Below, in pieces: positions 12,352-17,326 of a DNA stretch of 17,326 nt (position 1 is its first letter; each line of letters begins with the position of its first letter). Below the pieces are notes generated by a model, which saw nothing but the letters and a program-made list of their open reading frames with translations, had not been told where the DNA came from and ran no database searches. A program made the translations under genes and the position numbers. Origin of the DNA: JBHWPB01 sp043424675 (GTDB lineage Bacteria > Bacillota > Bacilli > Lactobacillales > Carnobacteriaceae_A); contig JBHWPB010000023.1 of the NCBI GenBank assembly GCA_043424675.1, forward strand, positions 1 through 17,326, read 5' to 3'.

Positions 12352-14166
12352 TTAAAGGCTAGAGGGTGTTTTAGAAGAAAGTTCGATGATCCGGTCTACT
12401 GTTTGATCGAGAAACTCAATCGTATCTCTTAAAGCTTTTTCAGTAGTGATATCTACTCCAGCCACTGCTGCTGATTCTACAGGTGGCAGCGAATCCCCTA
12501 AAGTTAAAAATTCTAGCCACTTTTCGACAGCAGATTCGCCTCCTGATTTTATATTTAAGAAGGCCTGTGTCGCAATAGTCAGTCCAGCAGAATAAGTATA
12601 GGAATATAAGCCCATATAGTAGTGAGGCTGGCGCATCCAGGTAAGCTCGGCTCCTGGATTAATTTCAACGGCATCTCCCCAGAACTCCTCTAAAACGCCT
12701 CGTTTGATTGCGCTAAGCTCATCCGCACCGAAACTTTTTCCTGCATCAATCAAACGATACACTTCACGCTGGTAAGCAGCCTCATGTAAGTGGGTGATAA
12801 AATTATGAAAGTAAGTGTTAGCGATCATGCTGCTCCAAGCGTAACGTTCTGCTCGCGAATTTTGACTTTCTCTTTGAAGATAATCCGTCAACAAAAGTTC
12901 ATTAAAAGTAGAAGGTGCTTCGATCACGTACATAGAAGGATCTGCACTCAGAGGAGATTGCTTTGCACTAGATAAAATACCTTGTCCGGCGTGCCCCAGC
13001 TCATGAATAAGAGTATAGACATCCGACAATTGATTGTTCCATGTCATTAGAATATAAGGGTGGACGTCATAAGCCGTTGAACAAAAGCCACCGGTCTGTT
13101 TCCCCTGATTTCTAACAAAGTCAATCCAGCGTTCAGGATAGGCACGTAGCACCATCTCCTGATAATCTTTTCCTAAAATTTCTGTTGCTTCTTCAATATA
13201 GTCTTTTGACTTTTCTATGGATACCTCTACAGAATACTCTGGATCAAGTTCGATTTTCAAATCTGCATAGGTCATTTTATCTAGGCCCTGTTCTTCTCTG
13301 ATATGTGTAATATATTTTTGCATGACAGGGGCCATATCTGCCATAATCATATCAATCTGGCGGTCATACAACTCTCTCTCCACCTCTTGGCTGTATAAGA
13401 GATGGTCAAAGACTGAATCAAAACCGCGCAAATTTGCGATTGTCTTATCTTTTTGTACCTCTGTATAATAAAGTGAGGCATTAGAATGTTGATACTCCTC
13501 TAAAACTTTTGAAAACTCGTCAAAAGCTCTGCGTCGGACTTCTGTGTCAGGATGAAAAGCATAGTGATCTTCGTAAAGTTGGTAGCTCAAGGGGTAAGTC
13601 TGGCCATTGACTTCAAAAGAAGGGAAATCCATATCCGCCAGCTTCATCGTCTCGTAAGTATCCACTGAAGCATTGAGAGTAGGAGAGAGTAAACTTACTA
13701 CTTCTTCTGCTTCTTTTGAAAGACTGACTTTTTTGTTGTTTTTAATTTGTCGCACCGCTGCTTCCAAACGCGGCTCTAGGCGTGCAACTTGCTCCAAGAC
13801 ATCGTCTGAAACGACGGTAAGCTCCACTGAAAAGAAAGAGAGCTTGGAAGAAAGTTCTGCCAGCGCTTGGTTATTCTTCCGTGCCACTTGCTTTGCCTCA
13901 TTATCTGTCACATCCACTGTTGTTGGAAGGTTCGCGTATTGACTTGTACGTGCCATTTTTGTGATAATGGTTTCCATACCTTCCAGTGCTGACACAATCA
14001 TCTCTGAATCATCGAGATGGCCTTCATATTTTTCAATGAACTCTGAAACATAAGCTTGCAGCTCAGTAACCTCTTTTTCATACGTTCCTTCCGTTTCATA
14101 AATAGCAGTCAAATCCCAAGTATATTCTTCCTTTACTTCGTCTCGCTTCTGTAATTTTTTTGACAT
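12352..14166 (-). CDS. pepF: Oligoendopeptidase F, copy 1
   Basis: This 604-residue zinc endopeptidase of family M3B cleaves medium-length oligopeptides in the cytoplasm. HELGH at 388-392 supplies two zinc ligands and the general base, and E416 in IEAPSTFNE is the third ligand. The helical N-terminal lid domain and the C-terminal GLYSYTYSAGL substrate loop are typical. The length matches the family. The ATG follows GAGGAG at five bases, with an extended -10 (TGCTATATT) further upstream in the divergent region shared with the CAP gene. A paralogue lies at 15014-16837, about half identical by eye in the catalytic half. The lipoprotein gene follows on the same strand. Confidence 0.95.
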   Translation of the reverse strand: MSKKLQKRDEVKEEYTWDLTAIYETEGTYEKEVTELQAYVSEFIEKYEGHLDDSEMIVSALEGMETIITKMARTSQYANLPTTVDVTDNEAKQVARKNNQALAELSSKLSFFSVELTVVSDDVLEQVARLEPRLEAAVRQIKNNKKVSLSKEAEEVVSLLSPTLNASVDTYETMKLADMDFPSFEVNGQTYPLSYQLYEDHYAFHPDTEVRRRAFDEFSKVLEEYQHSNASLYYTEVQKDKTIANLRGFDSVFDHLLYSQEVERELYDRQIDMIMADMAPVMQKYITHIREEQGLDKMTYADLKIELDPEYSVEVSIEKSKDYIEEATEILGKDYQEMVLRAYPERWIDFVRNQGKQTGGFCSTAYDVHPYILMTWNNQLSDVYTLIHELGHAGQGILSSAKQSPLSADPSMYVIEAPSTFNELLLTDYLQRESQNSRAERYAWSSMIANTYFHNFITHLHEAAYQREVYRLIDAGKSFGADELSAIKRGVLEEFWGDAVEINPGAELTWMRQPHYYMGLYSYTYSAGLTIATQAFLNIKSGGESAVEKWLEFLTLGDSLPPVESAAVAGVDITTEKALRDTIEFLDQTVDRIIELSSKTPSSL

Positions 14167-14220
14167 TCGATCTCCTCACTTTCATTATTTCAATATAGCA
14201 CTTCCTGTTTATCTTTTCTA

Positions 14221-14247
14221 CCCGTCTTACAAGAAGTAAGTACCCGT
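14221..14247. promoter_or_regulatory. Symmetric motif in the pepF/CAP divergent region
   Basis: CTTAC-AAGAA-GTAAG (14226-14240) is a 5-bp inverted repeat flanked on both sides by a direct CCCGT (14221-14225 and 14243-14247). It lies between the two divergent starts, a reasonable operator position, but no regulator is known to me for it. Confidence 0.25.
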
Positions 14248-14282
14248 TTTTCTCCAACAACACTTCCAAAGGAGTTACTTAT

Positions 14283-14981
14283 ATGATGAGACTTTTAAAA
14301 AATATAATTTTATTTATCGTGATTTTCTTTTTAGGCTACTTCACGTCTGCTACAGGCATCCTTGACGGAACAGATTTAGGTCAGACCTTAGATGATGCTG
14401 TTTATAGTATTCTAAGCTTGAGAGATTCAGAAGTAGACAATGGAGTAGACGCGACAGATCCGAACCAATCGACTGTATCTCATTTGGACACGGTTGATTC
14501 GCTCGTAAGTGTCGATTCCTCCAGTGTTGCTACAGAAAAGACGCTCCCCAGAGAATCAGACGGTGAAATGAATTTAGCCCTGCTCGAAGAAGAAATTTTC
14601 ACAAGAGTCAATCAGCTTCGTTTAGAGAAAGAACTTCATACACTAGAAGAAAATGATACATTGAAACAAGCGGCCCAGCAACGTGCAAAGGAAGCTTCAG
14701 TCAGTTTCTCCCATACCCGCCCCAGCGGCCAAGAAACTTTCACCATTCTTGAAAAAGATGAGTTTTTCTACCCTTATCAATACGCAGGCGAAAATCTGGG
14801 GATGGGTACTGCTCATGGCGATGAAGCCACGATGGCTCAATTCTTATTCGATGGCTGGGTGGAAAGTGAAGACCACTATGAAGCAATGATAAATCCTAAT
14901 TTCAATGAACTTGGAGTCGGCGCTTATATGAGTGACAATCTGATCTATGCTGCCCAGCTTTTTGGAACACAAAGATACTAA
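14283..14981 (+). CDS. Membrane-anchored CAP/SCP-domain protein
   Basis: This 232-residue exported protein has an N-terminal hydrophobic segment (about 5-23) acting as an uncleaved anchor or signal. A Ser/Asp-rich spacer spans 45-95. A CAP (cysteine-rich secretory/YkwD-like) domain spans about 104-228. CAP features are H144 in FSHTRPSG, E170 in AGENLGMG, H198 in EDHYEAMINP, and the closing YAAQLFG. Cysteines are absent, as in most bacterial members. The function of bacterial CAP proteins is poorly defined; cell-wall or surface roles are suggested. The ATG at 14283 is eight bases after AAAGGAG, and the next codon is also ATG. It is divergent from pepF copy 1 and convergent with copy 2, sharing a terminator with the latter. 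Confidence 0.9.
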   Translation: MMRLLKNIILFIVIFFLGYFTSATGILDGTDLGQTLDDAVYSILSLRDSEVDNGVDATDPNQSTVSHLDTVDSLVSVDSSSVATEKTLPRESDGEMNLALLEEEIFTRVNQLRLEKELHTLEENDTLKQAAQQRAKEASVSFSHTRPSGQETFTILEKDEFFYPYQYAGENLGMGTAHGDEATMAQFLFDGWVESEDHYEAMINPNFNELGVGAYMSDNLIYAAQLFGTQRY

Positions 14982-15024
14982 AAAGCATAAGATGACTTTT
15001 TAAGAAAGTTATCTTATGCTTTTT
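14980..15024. terminator. Bidirectional terminator overlapping both stop codons
   Basis: Twenty-base arms (14980-14999 and 15005-15024) pair with a single G-T wobble around a 5-base loop, with A/T-rich ends on both sides. Part of the CAP stop codon (14979-14981) and the complete pepF copy 2 stop (15014-15016) lie inside the arms. Confidence 0.9.
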
Positions 15025-16837
15025 GTGTGTTTATTTCTCTAGTGAGTTGGATAATGCGATCAACAACATAATCTACAAAATCAATTGTATTTAGCAAGGA
15101 TTGTTCATCACGCATGTCTACATGCACAAAATCTGCTGCTTCGAGCGGACGTTTTGAATTACCGAATTTCAAGAACTCCAGCCAGCGATCCATAGCAATT
15201 TGACCTTCTCTCTTCCAATTTAAGAAAGCTTGCGTCGATAAAGTTAAGCCTGCTGAATAGGTGTAAGGGTAGAGTCCTCTAAAATAGTGACGTTGTCGCA
15301 TCCAAGTGTACTCAACACCGGGTTCAAATTCTACCTCATCTCCCCAGAATTCTGAAATTACCTTCCTTTTGATGTGGTTGAGAATCTCAGCATCAAAGCC
15401 CTCACCCTCATCTATTAAGTGGTAAACTTCTCTCTGATAGGCGGCTTCCAACAAATGCGTGACGAAATTATGGAAAAATGTCTTGGAGACCATCTTGGCC
15501 AAGATCGCCCGCTCAGAGCGCGGAGAGTCGCTTTCTTCTAGAAGGCTGTCAGTCAAAAGTAATTCGTTGAAAGTAGAAGGCGCCTCTAATATATAGAGCG
15601 AAGGCTTGGATGCTGATATCACTTGATTTTCGTTGGTATAGATGGCTTGTCCGGCATGCCCAAGTTCATGAATCAAGGTGTAGGCAGAATCGAGACGGTC
15701 AGCCCAAGACAATGTGATATAGGGATGTTTGCCATAAGCTGTGTGACAGGATGCACCAGTTCCTTTCCCTTGATTACGAGGGAAATCGATCCACCTCTCA
15801 GAAAAAGCCAGCATCGTTCGATTAACATAAGTTCTTCCCAAGGGCTTTAGCGCTTCATAAATCTTCTCTTCTGCCTCTGCAATCGTCACGGGAACATTAA
15901 AATCAGGATCTAAATCCATTCTCAAATCAGCATAGTGCAAAGTATCCAGTCCATTAACTTCCTTGACATGTCTCATATACTTACGCATCACCGGAGCAAA
16001 CTTTTCCATAATAATGTCAATCTGACTCTCATACATGCCTCTCGTGACTTCCTGACCTAAAAGAAGGTAATTAATCACAGAATCATAGCCTCGATTAGTT
16101 GCTTCAATCTTTTCTCTCTGAACCTGGCTATAGTAATTAGACGCCAGACCGTACTGATATTTTCCTAAAATTTCTGAAAATTTCTTGTAGGCCTGGCGTC
16201 TGACTTCCTTATCTGCATGATACATATAAAACTCTTCATATAAAACGAAACTTAAAGGATATTCTTTTCCGTTTGCGACAAAGGTTCCAAAATCTAAGTC
16301 ATTGGAACGGACCTGCTCAAAAGTTTCGAGCGGGGCTGCAAAAACCGGCGTATATTCGGCAAGATATCTTTCCGCCTTTGGATCAAGCTGCGCATCTTTT
16401 TCTACTTTTAAGTGACGAACATAAGGAGCGTATTCTGGTGCCTTCTGTGATATCTCATCTAAAATTTCTTTGTCTAAAACGAGAATCTCACCCTTAAAGA
16501 AACTCACGCGGCCGCTGATCTTTGCGAGCCGTGACTTTGTTTTTCTCAGACGGTTGAGATTCTTAGAATTAGTCATATCACTATCTGATTTCGCTTGAGC
16601 ATAGAGCGCCAATTGATCCGAATAAGCTTTATTTCTCTCGTAAACTCTGAGTGCTTCTATAATTGTATCTGCATCTTTCAAGCGTCCTTCATATTTCTCA
16701 GAGAAAAGAAGGGCTTGTTCATTAATTTCTTCCAGCAAAGCTTCAAATTCTCTCTCCGTTTGAAACAAGTCCCTAAGGTCCCAGGTTAAAGTTTCTTCTA
16801 CTTCAGAGCGAGCTTGAAGCGAATCTATCATTTTCAT
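15014..16837 (-). CDS. pepF: Oligoendopeptidase F, copy 2
   Basis: This 607-residue M3B zinc oligopeptidase is paralogous to the one at 12352-14166. HELGH at 390-394 and E418 (LEAPSTFNE) form the zinc site. The C-terminal GLYPYTYSAGL loop and the helical N-terminal half are present. The frame is open 35 codons further upstream, but the start at 16837 is chosen because an extended -10 promoter (TGGTATAAT, 16869-16877) lies inside that extension and because MKMIDSLQARSEVEETLTW aligns with the N terminus of copy 1. The ribosome site (GAAGGG) is weak. The two copies may differ in peptide preference; that cannot be read from sequence. The last codons lie within the shared terminator. Confidence 0.94.
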   Translation of the reverse strand: MKMIDSLQARSEVEETLTWDLRDLFQTEREFEALLEEINEQALLFSEKYEGRLKDADTIIEALRVYERNKAYSDQLALYAQAKSDSDMTNSKNLNRLRKTKSRLAKISGRVSFFKGEILVLDKEILDEISQKAPEYAPYVRHLKVEKDAQLDPKAERYLAEYTPVFAAPLETFEQVRSNDLDFGTFVANGKEYPLSFVLYEEFYMYHADKEVRRQAYKKFSEILGKYQYGLASNYYSQVQREKIEATNRGYDSVINYLLLGQEVTRGMYESQIDIIMEKFAPVMRKYMRHVKEVNGLDTLHYADLRMDLDPDFNVPVTIAEAEEKIYEALKPLGRTYVNRTMLAFSERWIDFPRNQGKGTGASCHTAYGKHPYITLSWADRLDSAYTLIHELGHAGQAIYTNENQVISASKPSLYILEAPSTFNELLLTDSLLEESDSPRSERAILAKMVSKTFFHNFVTHLLEAAYQREVYHLIDEGEGFDAEILNHIKRKVISEFWGDEVEFEPGVEYTWMRQRHYFRGLYPYTYSAGLTLSTQAFLNWKREGQIAMDRWLEFLKFGNSKRPLEAADFVHVDMRDEQSLLNTIDFVDYVVDRIIQLTREINTQKA

Positions 16838-16868
16838 AATATCAACCCTTCGATTAAATAATGCTCTT

Positions 16869-16877
16869 ATTATACCA
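16869..16877 (-). promoter_or_regulatory. Extended -10 promoter of pepF copy 2
   Basis: TGGTATAAT on the minus strand is a consensus -10 with the TGn extension. The -35 position (TTCCAC at 17 bases) is poor, as is common for extended -10 promoters. The transcript would start about 25 bases before the ATG at 16837. Confidence 0.65.
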
Positions 16878-17026
16878 TAGTGAAGAGAACAGTGGAATCT
16901 TCGAACTGTATTCTTATCTAACTCTGCCCTCACAAAACGCAATGAAGATTAAATACAAAATGAGAAGAAAATAGAATAATTGAAAACTGGTCGAATTTCT
17001 GGTTTGATAAGTAGGAATGGCTTTCA

Positions 17027-17055
17027 TTGCCTAGTCATATAAAATGGAATAGAAT
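17027..17055 (+). promoter_or_regulatory. Promoter of the M20 amidohydrolase gene
   Basis: TTGCCT (17027-17032), 17 bases, then TAGAAT (17050-17055), about 60 bases before the ATG at 17117. The region 16838-17116 otherwise holds only the divergent pepF promoter. Confidence 0.5.
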
Positions 17056-17116
17056 GAAGTTATCTGGTAACTAATCGAAATTATTTTCTTACTGTTCATT
17101 TGAAAGGAGCGATAGA

Positions 17117-17326
17117 ATGAGTTTATTTGATAAACTAAATGAAAAAATTGATGAAAAAAATGAGCGTATGATCGAAATACGCCGTCATCTTCATGAAAAC
17201 CCGGAGGTATCTTTTGAAGAGACCGAAACTTCAAAATACATTCGTGAATTTTATGAGAATGTCGATATTGATAAAATTGAATCAGAGGTAGGGGGCACCT
17301 ACGGACATCTTGTTACGATTGAAGGT
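17117..17326 (+). CDS. M20-family amidohydrolase, 5' part
   Basis: The first 70 codons of a gene that runs off the right edge. The segment IRRHLHENPEVSFEE (21-35) is the N-terminal hallmark of M20D amidohydrolases (aminoacylase, hippurate hydrolase and N-acyl amino-acid hydrolase types), which cleave N-acyl amino acids or peptides with two metal ions. The metal-binding residues lie downstream and outside the window, so activity and exact subfamily cannot be checked. The ATG follows AAAGGAG at about eight bases. The gene has its own promoter and is divergent from pepF copy 2. Confidence 0.85.
   Translation, partial: MSLFDKLNEKIDEKNERMIEIRRHLHENPEVSFEETETSKYIREFYENVDIDKIESEVGGTYGHLVTIEG

Noticed and set aside
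16838..16942. N-terminal extension of 35 codons on PepF copy 2
   Set aside because: It contains the extended -10 promoter, has no good ribosome site, and does not align with the N terminus of the paralogue.
1..17326. CRISPR array, tRNA, rRNA, prophage, toxin-antitoxin or defence operon
   Set aside because: No regularly spaced repeats, tRNA-like cloverleaf, or characteristic proteins were found on either strand.

Overview
The window looks like a chromosomal segment of a low-GC Gram-positive bacterium of the order Lactobacillales, probably near Carnobacteriaceae. The evidence is strong AGGAGG-type ribosome binding sites, AT-rich promoters, PepF/PepO-type peptidases, a PerR box, a CcpA-type cre site, and many acidic proteins. 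The genus cannot be fixed from sequence alone. Most of the window is ordinary housekeeping and stress-related content. I see no convincing new multi-gene system. The unusual material is regulatory DNA, paralogue pairs and a decayed IS200/IS605 element.

Layout. Positions 12-3735 (minus strand) hold a D-2-hydroxyacid dehydrogenase, an M13 metallopeptidase (PepO) and a glyoxalase-II-type metallo-beta-lactamase-fold hydrolase. Positions 3976-4990 (minus) hold two tandem Dps ferritin-like genes, 81% identical. The upstream one has a perfect PerR box on its promoter, and its coding region lies between two inverted repeats. Positions 5172-5795 (plus) hold a second MBL-fold hydrolase with a TTG start, convergent with an acyl-ACP thioesterase (minus, 5812-6570). 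Positions 6788-10112 hold two alanine racemase paralogues (plus) around a divergent short-chain dehydrogenase (minus) whose start codon appears to be ATA.

Positions 10113-11538 are gene-poor. They hold a possible decayed small gene, a small three-helix membrane protein, two related terminator-like hairpins, and the 3' remnant of a frameshifted tnpB gene. The tnpB remnant is followed by a structured right end resembling an omega-RNA scaffold. Positions 11539-12249 (minus) encode a PepSY-domain lipoprotein. Positions 12352-16837 hold two PepF oligoendopeptidase paralogues (minus) around a membrane-anchored CAP-domain protein (plus). The 5' end of an M20-family amidohydrolase runs off the right edge.

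How the genes fit together. The peptidases (PepO, two PepF, M20) suit peptide-scavenging metabolism. The alanine racemases supply D-alanine for peptidoglycan. Dps protects DNA and stores iron under peroxide stress, consistent with the PerR box. The thioesterase releases fatty acids from acyl carrier protein. Most genes appear to be single transcription units with their own promoters, and several convergent pairs share bidirectional terminators.
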